DNA of 64,000 nt. Origin: Quercus robur (taxonomy: Eukaryota > Streptophyta > Magnoliopsida > Fagales > Fagaceae). Shown here in pieces: positions 1-11,102 of the stretch; positions within the stretch are counted from its first letter, which is position 1, and every line of letters begins with the position of its first letter. The DNA lies in the NCBI RefSeq assembly GCF_932294415.1, contig NC_065535.1, positions 82,109,862 to 82,173,861 of the forward strand. The letters are read 5' to 3'. The translations under genes were made by a program, and so were the position numbers. The notes under the pieces are model-generated. The model was not told the origin of the DNA. It saw nothing but the letters and a program-made list of their open reading frames with translations, and did not search any database.

Positions 1-87
1 GCAGGTCAATAGCTAGAGTTTGCAACTTGCAAGCAAGAGTAATAGGGAGGTAAGAGTGTTCTCCCTTGGATTATGTATAAAACTTAC

Positions 88-219
88 CATACGATAGTCA
101 AAAAGCTCGGGCTTCAACTGTCCTGTACCAATGTTCCAATAAACCTCAAGCTCCCCAAAACGGTGAATAAGAAACTGATCTCGAACTCTTTTGTCAGTAA
201 GCCAATTTTGAAGATGTAC
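88..219 (-). pseudogene. eIF3b-like exon (fragment, or exon of a gene running off the window)
   Basis: A 132-bp open segment on the minus strand is bounded by an acceptor (AG just before base 219) and a GTAAGT donor at 82-87. It encodes exactly 44 residues. The stretches HLQNWLTDKRVRDQF and EVYWN, followed by QLKPEL, match my memory of the region of translation initiation factor eIF3 subunit b just ahead of its WD40 propeller (NLQ-WLTD, ARDQ, TEV-WN). eIF3b is the cytoplasmic scaffold of eIF3. No upstream exons can be recognised at higher coordinates, where minus-strand neighbours should lie, and the next exon would fall outside the window. Several positions differ from the conserved family pattern, so a diverged copy or relic is likelier than the working gene. 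The splice-site fit is clear; the family call rests on short motifs. Confidence 0.45.
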
Positions 220-1448
220 CTATACAGTACTCACATGTGTAACTAACCACATAAAGCACCATCTTGTGTGTCAATTTGTATGTGAGAAATAGAGAGGAAG
301 TATGTAATTATGATGGGGAATGGACAAGTCTATACCATCCAAACAATCTATCAAGCTTAGAATACGAGCCATTTCTACAATTTTCACATTTTTCTCAAAT
401 AAACGACGCAAGACATACTAATACAAAGATGTTGATCCAACTATGCAAATCAATGACAATCAATCCATGTTGCACAAAAATTCCTAAAAGATTAAGCTCC
501 AAAAATACATAATTCCGATAGGAATGAGTACTTTTAAACTGTCTCATGCATTTACATCATCAGATATAAATTTGGATTTCAAAAAATATAAAAGAATATT
601 AGGGAATATTGAGAAAATTACCCCAAAAGAGGATGAACTAGAGTCTGTAGGAACTTCCATGATGATCCTGTTTAAGTTTAACTCTGTCAAAAAGGGGGAA
701 CAATATGGAATTGGTTATACTGTTGGCTAGGATTAATTAGTCACCAGACTCACCACATATCAAATTACAAAACATTTTTAGAGATCTCACATCATCAGAT
801 AAAGTGAAATTTCACAATTTCGAAATCACATGTCATCACGCTTAAATTTCGAATACTTGATTCACAAAGTGATTGATCCCGGGATGAAAGTGATTAAGTT
901 TCTAATTAAGATTATCACACAAGTAAAACTAAGAACTTTCCAAAACACATAATATAAAGTTCATTGGCTTCACAAAAAATTATTAAACTCTAACTGATAT
1001 TAAAAACATTGTAGACTTGAAATCCACATACAGCATCTTTATAATGCATCTAAAATTCTACATATATGTGCATAACACAACACCAGCGAATTGAGAACTG
1101 AAATCGTTCTGTAGAGTAATCTGTTTTTTTGCAATTTCGCTTTTACCTTGTTCTTCGTAAATAATCTTTGTCTAGATAAATCTTCTTAGGAATGAAACCT
1201 ATCCCTAATTCTTTCTTTCTATTATAATTTATAAAAGAAAAAATCCCTAGTTCCCTACTTGACTTCTTAGCGCCTTTCAAATTTTTTTTTTTTTTAATCT
1301 ATAAAAGTTCCTAAAAATATTTTTTTATAAAAGTGGGGGAAAAGAGAGCATGTCATGATTCATGAAAGCATATTATGAACACATTTAATTCTTTTTTGCA
1401 TGAGCTTCGCTCGTGCTTAGAGCTTTTATTTTTCTAATTTAATGTTAA
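220..1448. other. Gene-free AT-rich stretch
   Basis: Short open frames occur at 264-512 and 524-730 but lack recognisable domains, splice context or codon bias. No repeat boundaries were seen. I see nothing functional here. Confidence 0.5.
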
Positions 1449-1610
1449 TTTTTTTTTTTTTTTATATAAGATAGAAATTCTACTTTAACCTAATATAAGT
1501 ATATATGTGTAAAACTCCCTCTTAAAGACTTGAACCTCGGCTTTTGCCTCTCACATCCCACAAGCATTTATACTTATGGAGTGACCATCGTACCAAGGGT
1601 TTACGGTGGT
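1449..1610 (-). mobile_element. tRNA-derived SINE, copy 1
   Basis: Read on the minus strand, it begins near 1610 with an ACCACCG start and an A-box-like TGGTACGATGG. A B-box-like GGTTCAAGTC follows, and it ends in an A-rich tail (the T run at 1449-1463). It is collinear with the copies at 3163, 14406 and 21485. It is the most diverged full-length copy. Its target duplication is unclear; both flanks hold AATTTAAT. Confidence 0.75.
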
Positions 1611-1828
1611 CAAAATTTAATTTTTTAAATGTTTGGGAGGGGGGGGGGTTGAGTATATCATGCACATATTTAATTATTTTTGTTTGAGATTTTTTTTTTT
1701 TAATTTTTTTTTTTTATTGAGATGAAGACTCAAAAGTGGATTGGGCTATTAAAAGTTGTAGGGACAATTTTCCTAAAAAAAATTAGTGTTCGATTAATGA
1801 GTGCCCTTAGTGCATTTGTTATTAGACC

Positions 1829-2418
1829 TAGGGGTGTCCCGCCCACTCGACCCACCAACCCAACCTTCACCAACCCGTTGCCACCCAATCCGATTGCTAA
1901 AGGTGGTCAGACACAAACACAGGTCTCAACCTTCAAAAACCCAACATCAGTGGGTCAATTACGGGTCTCCTCCTCTAAAACCTGTGAAACCAAACCCAAC
2001 AGAAATACATTAATTACTACAATTTTTCAAGATTTTTTTTGGCAACTTTTTCCAGCTAAATACTACAAATTTTGGCAACCAATGCAACTAAATCCGGTGG
2101 ATATACACTAGATTCGGTGAGTTCTCTACACGTTTTGGCGAAAATCTCTCCAAATTCGACAAGATCTCAACTAGATCTGGCTAGATCTCACCAAATCTTG
2201 TAAGATCTCGCCAGATCTGACGAGATCTCGCTGCTTTCGGTAGATTTCGATGGTTTTTGGCTTTACCCAAAACCAACCACCACCCAACAGTAATCCGAAT
2301 TGACCAACCAAATATCCTTAAGGGTTGACTATGGGTTTGGAAATTCTCCACCTGATCTGATCGAGTTAGTTGTGGATTGGATATACACCCGACTCGAACC
2401 GACCTATGAATAGCACTA
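1829..2418. mobile_element. Non-autonomous hAT-type element (590 bp)
   Basis: It starts TAGGGGTGTC and ends with a degenerate inverted copy (ATAGCACTA). The flanks carry 8-bp duplications differing at one base: ATTAGACC at 1821-1828 and AATAGACC at 2419-2426. The 8-bp duplication and the TAGGG end fit the hAT superfamily. Inside, about 2150-2235 is a run of short AGATCTCRCC-like direct repeats. No transposase coding is visible. The one-base difference suggests moderate age. Confidence 0.65.
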
Positions 2419-2426
2419 AATAGACC

Positions 2427-2657
2427 ATTGTTGATACCCATTTTTAAGACATATTGGGGAAATTGAGGAAATGTGGTTTGGAGGGTATATGTCGGTTTCA
2501 TATGAACATTTTGCATAAGCCCAACCTATGTGTGCTACCAAGTGAGCAAGGGATATTGGTAGCACCTCAAGCTCATGGAAGAGGTCTTGTACCCAAAATT
2601 TCCACCCCAAAAGAGCTTTTTCACCTGTTGTCTGTGATCCAACTTTTTTGCTTTACC

Positions 2658-2688
<31 letters not shown>

Positions 2689-3150
2689 TGTTAAAACACA
2701 TAATTGGCCCTAAGTGGCTAGCCTTGTCTATTGGAGCAATCAAATGTGGCCTCCAAGGACCTGCCATGTCTAGGAAATATTAGCCCATGAATTTAGGCCA
2801 CTTCATTTCCCAAATTATGCAAAAAGCAAGTCAACCCTCTTACCCAAATAAAGTAAATCTTACCATATCCTTTTTTATTGAAATCCTAGGGTTCAAAGCC
2901 TCTTCTGTTAACCAAAAACTAGTCACTTAGAGCACCTCGAAATCAATACAAAAGACCTCAATTAGATTCAAAAGGAGCTAGCCATGTTTTACCCATGGAG
3001 CCAAACATTCAAAAAATCTGAAATTTAGGGTGGAAATATTGATACAGGGAAACCTTTCATCTCTTCCTCACAACTTCTCTCAATTTTCTCTTCTTGCCAT
3101 TTGTGGGTTGAATTTTCAGACTTGTTGTTTCTAAACATTTTATGCATTTT
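2427..3150. other. Gene-free stretch with a T/G homopolymer
   Basis: No credible gene. A T run followed by about 22 consecutive G residues lies near 2660-2689. Such runs are easily misassembled, so their length is unreliable. The small frames crossing it have no domain support. Confidence 0.5.
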
Positions 3151-3162
3151 TAGTTATTGGCA

Positions 3163-3328
3163 TTTTTTTTTTTTTTTTTTATATAAGATAGAATTTTTAC
3201 TTTAGCCTAATCTAAGTGTATATGTGTGTAAAGCCCCCTCCTGGAGACTTGAATCCTAACCCTTACCCCCCACACCTCACAAGCACTTATACTTGTGGAG
3301 TGACCAACGCACTAAGGGTGTGCGGTGG
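3163..3328 (-). mobile_element. tRNA-derived SINE, copy 2, with perfect target duplication
   Basis: The minus-strand element runs from 3328 (5') to a T run at 3163-3180, which is its poly(A) tail. It is flanked by a perfect 12-bp duplication TAGTTATTGGCA at 3151-3162 and 3329-3340, extending into shared T residues. That duplication fixes both ends and shows retroposition. It has the A box and B box of a tRNA-type RNA polymerase III promoter. The body is about 145 bp plus tail. Confidence 0.88.
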
Positions 3329-3677
3329 TAGTTATTGGCATTTTGATTTCTCTTGTAATGCACCATTAATCTCTATTCACTAATTATTGGAATTTTGGGT
3401 TTGGCTCTCCATAAATAATCACTTCTAAAGAACCCAAGAGGAGATTTGGGTCATTCTTGCATTTTTTGCCCTTGTTGCAAAACATCCCGACAACTATTTT
3501 TGGAAAGTTTTGATATCACTTTTGTGGGAAATATAAAAAGCTAACAAAAAAAATCAATTGCATTATTCTTTTCCCATAAAGTTTCTAAAAATATTTCATA
3601 AATCAATATCTTTAGGGCATTCGCTAATTTTTTTCCCAAAAAAAAAAAACTAGGTTTAAATTTAAATCTTTTTGTTT

Positions 3678-3679
3678 GA

Positions 3680-3716
<37 letters not shown>

Positions 3717-3736
3717 CACGAAGGACTGAAATGTGG

Positions 3737-3778
<42 letters not shown>

Positions 3779-3779
3779 C
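3678..3779. repeat. Long A run facing long T run (potential hairpin)
   Basis: About 33 A residues (to 3715) are followed, after a roughly 20-base spacer, by about 41 T residues (to 3779). On one strand these could pair into a long A:T stem. Each could be the tail of an unrecognised retroelement in opposite orientation, but no element bodies were seen on either side. Confidence 0.6.
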
Positions 3780-4840
3780 TTTTTTGGGTGCAAAAAATCG
3801 TTCTTGAGTGGGAAAAGTCTTTTATGGTTACGGAACTATTAGTAGATAAAAATAGAAGTCCAAAGCTTTTTTTATTTATTATTATTTATTTATAAAGAGT
3901 TTCAACCTATGATGTCTGCTCCTAATGATAGCTCTTAATCATCAAACTATGACACTAATTGGTTTTTAATGTAGGCAGGAATTGAGTCACAAATTTCTTA
4001 TTCAACCATCAAAGACTTTACCAGTTGAGCTTAGAATTGTATTTCCTGATTTTTTTTTTTTTAATTCAAAATTGATTTACTTAGTTGACCCTATTCTTTT
4101 AAGACTTAATATGGTGTGAGAGGGTATTTTGGACAACAGAAAAGTGAAATCAAAGCAGGAGAATCTTGTTATTAGTAATACTATTGGTTGGCCTGTCCTT
4201 TAATTTGCATGGATTTTTTTATTTGTAAATATTAGTGTTTAGATCTCAACTAATGTTTTTTCTTTACATAAATTTCATAAGAAATAATGGTATTATATCA
4301 AATGATTGTATTTCTCTACTTAATAGAACTTTACATTTGAACTAAATTAGATAATGACTATGTTGATGTTCTCCTTTTTTTAGCAAGTTCATCTTCAATT
4401 AAATGTTACTTTTCTATTGTTATTTAACCAAATAGTTAGTAAACACTTTTAAACACATAAAATACATGTATGCTTATGCAATTTCTATATAAATAATTAA
4501 AATATTATATATATACACACATTATTCAAAATTAATACATGTGATGAGTAAATGGTTGAACCATTTTAGTTATAAAATTCCTTAACCTCATAGATATTTT
4601 CCACGATATTATTTAATCCAAAACCTTCGTTTTTCCATGATTAAGATCTATTTGCTAATTAATTGATAGGAACAAATGAAAATTAAGAAGAAAGAGAGTT
4701 AAATATGAAAAAATGAGATAAAGAGAAAGAATTTGTTTTAATGAGATAACCATTATACTAACTAGCTTGTAATCCCATGCATATGCATGGATACACTTAA
4801 AAATATACAATAAGATGCATAATATAATTCCTATATATAT
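3780..4840. other. Gene-free AT-rich stretch
   Basis: No open frame of note, no clear element ends and no RNA gene seen. Confidence 0.5.
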
Positions 4841-5620
4841 TGTAGGGACACGATTTTCAGCCCAGGCCCAAAATGTATGGGATACTGGCCCAGTAAACCC
4901 AGTACAATAAATTTGTAGAGAGTGGGTAGAAGAAATAGGCTTTAGTGAATGTGATAGCAGTTATAATGAGTTTCCAAAACAATCAAACGGAAACGAACCA
5001 AGTTTGTACAAGAAAGTTTGTCATCGGCAAAATCCGAGGAGTTCTGTTCTAGTATATATTGGATGATAATGGTTACAGGAGTTGTTGAGATTGATACAGT
5101 ACTTTCTCTTCTCCCTTTTTTCCCCCCGGACCTCTGGGGTCTCTACTCTTATTTATACTACATATCTTCCTTCATCTCTACCCTACACATGGATATCTGA
5201 TGGTTTATACTGATACTTATCCCATCAGCCCCCTCTAAAAGTCTTCTGGGGTGGTTGTAAGGCTGCAATAATACTGTGTAGTGGTCACTTCCTCATTAAT
5301 GTGGCTAGGGAGCTAGCTGGGGTGCATTCAAAGCGGTGACAGCAGCTTTTCCCAAGATATTTTGGGATTCTTCTCTATCTTTTGTTCTTACCAAACTTAT
5401 CCATATTTCCAGAACTTCATGGATCGCACCTCTAGATGGCAGGCATCCTTTACGGACCTCGGCCTTGGCTAGCCGAGGACAAGTTCATCCTCGGCACAAA
5501 CTCCTAGGCCATTATATTCAATATTGTCTTCCTTATCCACTAGCATGGGTTTCCTTGGCTATACTTTCCCATCCTCGGACGGCCCCTTATCCTCGGCTAG
5601 GACCTTAGGCCCAAAGCCCA
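4841..5620. mobile_element. Probable solo LTR of an LTR retrotransposon (780 bp), fossil
   Basis: The block begins TGTAGGGACACG and ends CCCAAAGCCCA, giving the TG...CA ends of an LTR. Its base composition is richer in G+C than its flanks. There is a TATA-like TTATTTATA near 5150, and self-complementary CCTCGGCC/GCCGAGG motifs near 5458-5500. The flanks are both TA repeats, so a short target duplication cannot be resolved. No internal retrotransposon coding region or second LTR lies beside it, so a solo LTR is the simplest reading. The family is not determined. Confidence 0.5.
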
Positions 5621-6039
5621 ATTATATATATATATATATATAATTTAAATACTATTGATAGTCATTTTTATATTTTGTTGACTCTTTAAAATATTTTGTA
5701 AGGATATTATTAAGTATAAAATGTAAATTGTCCATGTTTATTTATTTATTTATTTATTTATTATTGTGAATCACTTTTTTTTTTCTTTTATGATTCATTT
5801 ATTTTAGACTCTTTGATTTTTGTACTTAATAACTCATTTGGATGAATATTTATGACGTGGTCTCACATTTGATTCTAAAATTAAGAAATGAAACTCTTTA
5901 TGAATAAATAATTTAGGACACATGGTGCAAAATTGAAATTTTAATTTGGAATTTTAATTTGAGTTTCTCTCAGCTTCACCTATTATTATTATTATTATAT
6001 ATAGATTTTCATTTTGGACACCTAGAAGAAGTTTTGATC
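5621..6039. other. Gene-free stretch with simple repeats
   Basis: TA repeat at about 5623-5642, TTTA repeat near 5740-5762 and ATT repeat near 5982-5998. Nothing else seen. Confidence 0.6.
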
Positions 6040-6492
6040 AAGGTGGTCAATACCATACCGTATCGGCCGATATGTACCGTACCGGTACGTGTACTAGTAC
6101 CAAAATGCCAACATTTTGTAACGATTTAAATACCGGCCGATTTCGAGTGCTTTGGCCAGTACCGAAATAAACTTTTTTTTTTATTATTTTTTATTTCAAT
6201 TTTGTAAATTTTGAATTTTTGTAAGGGAAAAATGGTAAATTACTTGCGTTAACTTATTATTATTATTATTTATTTTCTTAGTATACTAAAGTTTAAAGTC
6301 TAAAATCATGAATAATTTGTTTTGAATTGAAGTAATGTTTTATGGTAAATTTTTATTTTTATTATAATATATATAATAATAATAATAATAATAGTGGTAA
6401 ACTCGAAACGGCACACTGGTATTGACTGGTACCAAAATATATCGTTCCATTAGTCAAATCGATACAGCATTCGGTACGAGATTGACTCCCTT
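6040..6492. mobile_element. Candidate inverted-repeat element (MITE), about 450 bp
   Basis: The left end AAGGTGGTCAATACC and the right end, read in reverse complement as AAGGGAGTCAATCTC, are similar. The left part carries dense CCGTACCGGTAC-type palindromic motifs and a second set recurs near 6400-6475. The interior is AT-rich and non-coding. No clean target-site duplication was found, so the boundaries are approximate and the superfamily is uncertain. Confidence 0.45.
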
Positions 6493-6740
6493 AGTTACCG
6501 ATTATGTCAGTAAATTAACCCAAAACCCTAAAAAATTTCATGAACACCCACAGTACCATTAAAACAATACTTATAACTACTCATACATTTTTGTATATAA
6601 ATGCATATAATCTTCCTTTGATATATTGTTGTATATATATTTTATTTAAACAAGATAATATTTTTAAAATATTTTTGGATGAATTTGAATTAATAAGAAA
6701 AAGAAAAAAGAACTCAATGATATATTAAATAAAGCCCAAC

Positions 6741-6927
6741 AGAGAGAGAGAGAGAGAGAGAGAGGTTACCTTCTAAAAGATTGAAGCAATCCACTACCCA
6801 CACACCAAGAAAGCTACCACAAGTAGCTGTTGCGAAGAAAGCTTAAAAGGAAAAAGAATAGGATGAAGAACACTGAGGTGAGCATTGAGGAAAAAAAATT
6901 GGGATATAATTTCTTCAAGAATTAAAG

Positions 6928-6976
<49 letters not shown>
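6741..6976. repeat. Microsatellites (GA)n and (TA)n(GA)n
   Basis: An (AG)n run lies at about 6741-6764. A compound (TA)n(GA)n run lies at about 6929-6976. These are candidate polymorphic markers with no coding value. Confidence 0.9.
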
Positions 6977-6981
<5 letters not shown>

Positions 6982-8396
6982 CTGTCTTTTTGTTATCAAA
7001 GATTTATAGTCTCTATTTTGGCATATCTTATGAGATAAACGTTAGATTTATTAATGAATTTGTATTCTAGATTTCAGGAGATGATTTAATGACTTTGATT
7101 CCTATTAATTTAGATTTTAATTTTGTTAGGAGTTTTTTGACTAATTTTTTTCTCTTTCCCTTCTTAATCTTCTATGTTTTGGGATTTAGTGAAACATTTT
7201 TAATACACAATGCATTCTATTGGCCAATAAAGGACTTTATATTTTTCCCTGGGGTTATGCATAATGCAACCTTAATTAAAATATGTAGATAAATATATTG
7301 TATTATATTAGTTAAAAGTGGGGGGCCTTTTTTATTTGGAGGCCTTAAGCCATTGCCTCACTTGCCTATATGCTTGAACCGACCCTGACTATAGTTTCCA
7401 TTACAATAGATTAACATTAACCAGTCTATGAATGTTATAGATTAATTATACCAAGAATATCACTTTAGAAGATTAAAGTAACAATATAGCTATTGTATGT
7501 TGATTATTGATTAGAACAAATAAAAAGTAAAAAAAAAAAAAAAAAAAAGTGCAAAGCAAAAGCATAAATCAAATATAAAGATGAAATGTGGAGAATCAAG
7601 AAAGGGAAACAAACATTTCATCAAGAAAGGGAAACTATATATATCTTAAATCATATGGTGAGTCTCATAAAAACATATAAAATAATATTCAACCATTATT
7701 TAGGAGGTTGCACCTGCACTTGCGCACTTGCACTTGCAAAAATGCAATAAAAAAATTGAAATCACCCACTAATCAAAATTTAACACATTCAAAACCTATT
7801 ATAGATTAAGGTATAGTACACCAAAATTAAAAAAACATTGGAATTAATCTCAAAATAATATCAATAATTAACCAATAAAATAAATAAATCAATCTATGGC
7901 CTCAAAATCATAAAATCTATCTATGAAGAAAGCAATCTATGAAAATTTTTTTTTTTAAAAAATCAAAAAATGAGATTAGGAAGAAATTGAAAATGAGAGA
8001 GAGAGTGAGATGTACCTTTGAAGGTGGATATCAAAAATAAAAATGCAATTATAAATCAAAAAGAGAGAGCACATTTAAATATAAAAATATGATCATGAAG
8101 GGGGGTTGGGGGTGCGGGGGCGGCTTATATGGAAGGTGAAAGGTTGGGGGAAAGAACCATGACACTTTTAGAAAAATAAAATAAATATAACCATAATGGC
8201 AAAAATAATGATGTGATATGGTAATAAAAATATATCGTATTATTACCCTTGTGACAAAAAAGTGAAAAAAAGAAGAATTTTCTAAGTTCAGCATTGCGTT
8301 TTTTTGGTATAGCAGCATGGTTAAGACAATTAGCTGAATTAAGTTTCCTGCCAGTCTGACTTTTTTTTTTTTTTTAAATAAATAAATATATATATA
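6977..8396. other. Gene-free AT-rich stretch
   Basis: No credible gene. The GC-richer patch at about 7320-7385 (GGGGCC... ending CGACCCTG) looks like one end of an inverted-repeat transposon, but no matching partner end was found. A minus-strand open frame at 8049-8318 has no recognisable domain. Confidence 0.45.
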
Positions 8397-8763
8397 GGGT
8401 AAATTACAAATTACACTCTTAAAGTTTAGGGGTGATTGGATTTCACACCCTGAAGTTTCAAAATCTGGATTTTACCCCCTAACTTTTTATGGTGTTTGAA
8501 TTTTACATCCTGACGTTTCAGAATTTGGATTTTAGCTCCTATATTTTAGAAGCGTTTGGATTTTACTCACTAAAGTTTGGGGGTGTTTGAATTTTACACC
8601 CTAAAATTTTATAATTTTGGGGTGTAAAATCCAGACATTCACAAACTTTAGGAGGTAAAATCCAAACTCTGAAATATTAGGGTGTAAAATTTAAACACCC
8701 TAAACTTTAGGGTGTAAAATCCAATCACCTCCAAATTTTATGGGTGCAATTTGCAAATTACCA
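8397..8763. mobile_element. Foldback MITE (367 bp) with internal repeats
   Basis: The two halves are inverted copies. The left begins GGGTAAATTACAAATTAC and the right ends with its complement GCAATTTGCAAATTACC. Inside, a GGATTTTACACCCT-like motif recurs about every 60 bp on the left arm and as TAGGGTGTAAAATCC on the right arm, so the whole could fold into one long hairpin. There is no coding potential. No convincing target duplication. Confidence 0.7.
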
Positions 8764-8770
8764 TTTTTTT

Positions 8771-8938
8771 ATGATGTCTACAACATTTTTACAACAAATC
8801 ATGGGTGGTTAGTTGTTATTGGTTCAAATTTAAAACTAACACTAAGATTACTTTTTTGCCCCAACAAAAACAACCAGTAACAACTTGCCACTTAGGATTT
8901 ATTGTAAAAATGTTGTAGAAATGTTGTAGACATAGCAT
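8771..8938. mobile_element. Small inverted-repeat element (168 bp)
   Basis: The left end ATGATGTCTACAACATTTTT is matched, inverted, by the right end (AAAATGTTGTAGAAATGTTG, then TAGACATAGCAT). The arms are about 30 bp around a non-coding core. It starts eight bases after the preceding foldback element, so one probably landed next to or within the end of the other. No clear target duplication. Confidence 0.6.
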
Positions 8939-9159
8939 TTCTCATCTTGGATTATGTCATTTATATCTTGTTGGTCTCCTTTTTGCTATGTATGGATTTA
9001 TGCATTAACTCCATAGTTAATGTCATAGATACATGGTCCTAGAGCAAATGGGTTGGGAAAATAGCATCCTTTTCAAATAAGTTTTCAAAAATGTTTTCTT
9101 TAAGAATGATGGTTTTCAAAAAAAAACTTTTTCCCAAAAAAATGGGATTTCAATGTTTT

Positions 9160-9490
9160 AAAGACTTTTAAAATAAATAAAATTCATGGGGATTTCATTC
9201 TTTTTCAACTTTTCAAATCAAAATTCATGAAGATTTTTATCCTTCCTCGTTTAGGGAACTTTCCAAAATAATAGATTTTCATCATTTCCTTCCTAGGTAA
9301 TTTTCTATAAATCAAAACTCATGACAATTTTAACCCATATTCCTTTTAGAATTTTTTTTTTTCAAACTAAAATTTCGTGATATTTTTGTTAAATCCCTTC
9401 TAGGAAATTTTTCTAATTCAAAAACTCATGAGATTTTTACAAAAATATTTTAAGGAATTTTTCTAGATTAAAAACTCATGAGAATCATAT
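9160..9490. repeat. Degenerate tandem repeat, about 50-bp unit
   Basis: A motif close to AAAACTCATGAGATTTTTA, followed by CCTTCTAGGAATTTTTCT, recurs near 9182, 9223, 9317, 9372, 9424 and 9474. Spacing is 40-55 bases where consecutive. Copies are strongly diverged. No coding frame runs through them. It resembles an old minisatellite. Confidence 0.55.
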
Positions 9491-9780
9491 TTTGGGTGTT
9501 TTAAAATATGATGCTTTGCCCATGGCTTAAATTCATTAAGTCCATAGGTTCCCTAAGAAAAGCCAAACATAAATCCCGACCCATTTTTAAACTAATGTCT
9601 TACTTTATTTGTTTTGACATAGAATAAATGTGATTTACTTGGCTTTGTTAATTTAAAAGGGTGAGGTATATTTTCTTGCATTCTTGCTTTAGACTAATCA
9701 TGTCTTTTACTTGTTATCCTTATATGTCATCCTAAAATAGATTATACATGTCTTTTCAAATGTCATTTATCCTAGGATAC

Positions 9781-9986
9781 ATTACATGCCTTCGCCATTG
9801 TTTCATCCCATTTCACATGTACATGCATATCTTTTTAGTTCCCAAAAATGCAAATGTTTAGTTAATATTAATTTAAAGGGTAGATTACATGCCTTCACCT
9901 TTGTTTCATCCCATTTCACATGTACATGCATATCTTTTTAGTTCCCAAAAATGCAAATGTTTAGTTAATATTCAAAGGGTGATATT
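9781..9986. repeat. Two-copy tandem duplication, 103-bp unit
   Basis: The segment starting ATTACATGCCTTCGCC at 9781 is repeated from 9884 as ATTACATGCCTTCACC. Only a few base differences occur over the unit, so the duplication is fairly recent. It is non-coding. Confidence 0.85.
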
Positions 9987-10109
9987 TTAAAATTAAATTT
10001 GAAATGAGGTACTATCCTTTTGGATAGGCGTTGTAGGGTGCCTAACATTACCATTTTTCCCACACGTAACTAAACTTCCGAATAAATAATTTCTGATTTT
10101 TAGACATTC

Positions 10110-10148
<39 letters not shown>

Positions 10149-10987
10149 AACTTAGGAGCCCTAGGAATTTCATAGTCAATTTAGAAAATAAAATTGATTA
10201 CACTTAGATGATCAATCACACCTTAGAATTCCAATGGTTGGTGGCAAGTCTTTAAAATAAATATAGGTTAAAATATTCACTCTCACACACCTCACTCTAG
10301 TGTTGTACACATGTCACACAGTTGTTTATTTTTAGAAAAAACACATGTCGCCAGGCCAAAAAATTACCAAGCCATGGCAACTCGTCGTTTAATGCAGTGA
10401 GAATCCGGGTATGATAGTGCCACCCCACTTGAAAAATGTCGTACCATTGTTCAGTTAGTCACATAGACATATAAACTAACGACAGTTAATATAATTGTAG
10501 AAGGACCAATAGCACTTGTTTTTAAAAGTTCTAAGACTAACAGTATTCATTTAAAACTTTAGAGATCAAAAGTGCTCACCTAGTATACTTCAAAAACCAA
10601 TATCGTATTTTTGCCTTTATTTATTGTGATGATATGTTATGCAACGTTTTAAAAAACATTGCCAAGAGTCATATAGTTTTTCTTCCCCCCCCCCCCCCCA
10701 TTAATGTAATTATTGAATTATAAAAATATAAAAGTAATTTTGAAAATTGTTTTTGCCTTATTAGTCTTATTTTTCATAGACCATAGAACATGCTTTCCGT
10801 TGACTTGCATTTTCCATTGTACCAAACACTATGAAAATGTGGAAATGCTTGGGGTGTGAGTATAATCCAATTACTTGGCTGCAACGCAAATTGGATCATT
10901 TTCATTTCAATGAGTTTTACATTAAACAAAAACAAAAAAACAAAATTGTGAACACGTGAACATAGCACAAATAAGTTAGCATTGGAC
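9987..10987. other. Gene-free stretch upstream of the DUF1644 gene
   Basis: Contains a TA microsatellite near 10111-10132 and a run of about 14 C near 10685-10699. No gene or element boundary recognised. Confidence 0.5.
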
Positions 10988-10997
10988 TATATATAAA
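10988..10997 (+). promoter_or_regulatory. TATA box of the DUF1644 gene
   Basis: TATATATAAA lies 106 bases before the ATG at 11103, placing transcription start near 11020 and giving a 5' UTR of roughly 80 bases. It is the best core-promoter match in the region. Confidence 0.6.
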
Positions 10998-11102
10998 GTG
11001 GTTAGCATTTAGGATTTAGCAGTAACAGATCATATATCATCCATAGGTATCACCCACATTTTCATCTTTTGAGAGAACCTCCCAAAAAACTTTTGCACAG
11101 CC

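Noticed and set aside
2454-2783. 109-codon frame crossing a G homopolymer
   Set aside because: The frame owes its length to the G run and shows no domain or codon bias.
8049-8318. 89-codon minus-strand frame rich in Phe and Ile
   Set aside because: Composition reflects AT-rich DNA; no motif, splice or promoter context.
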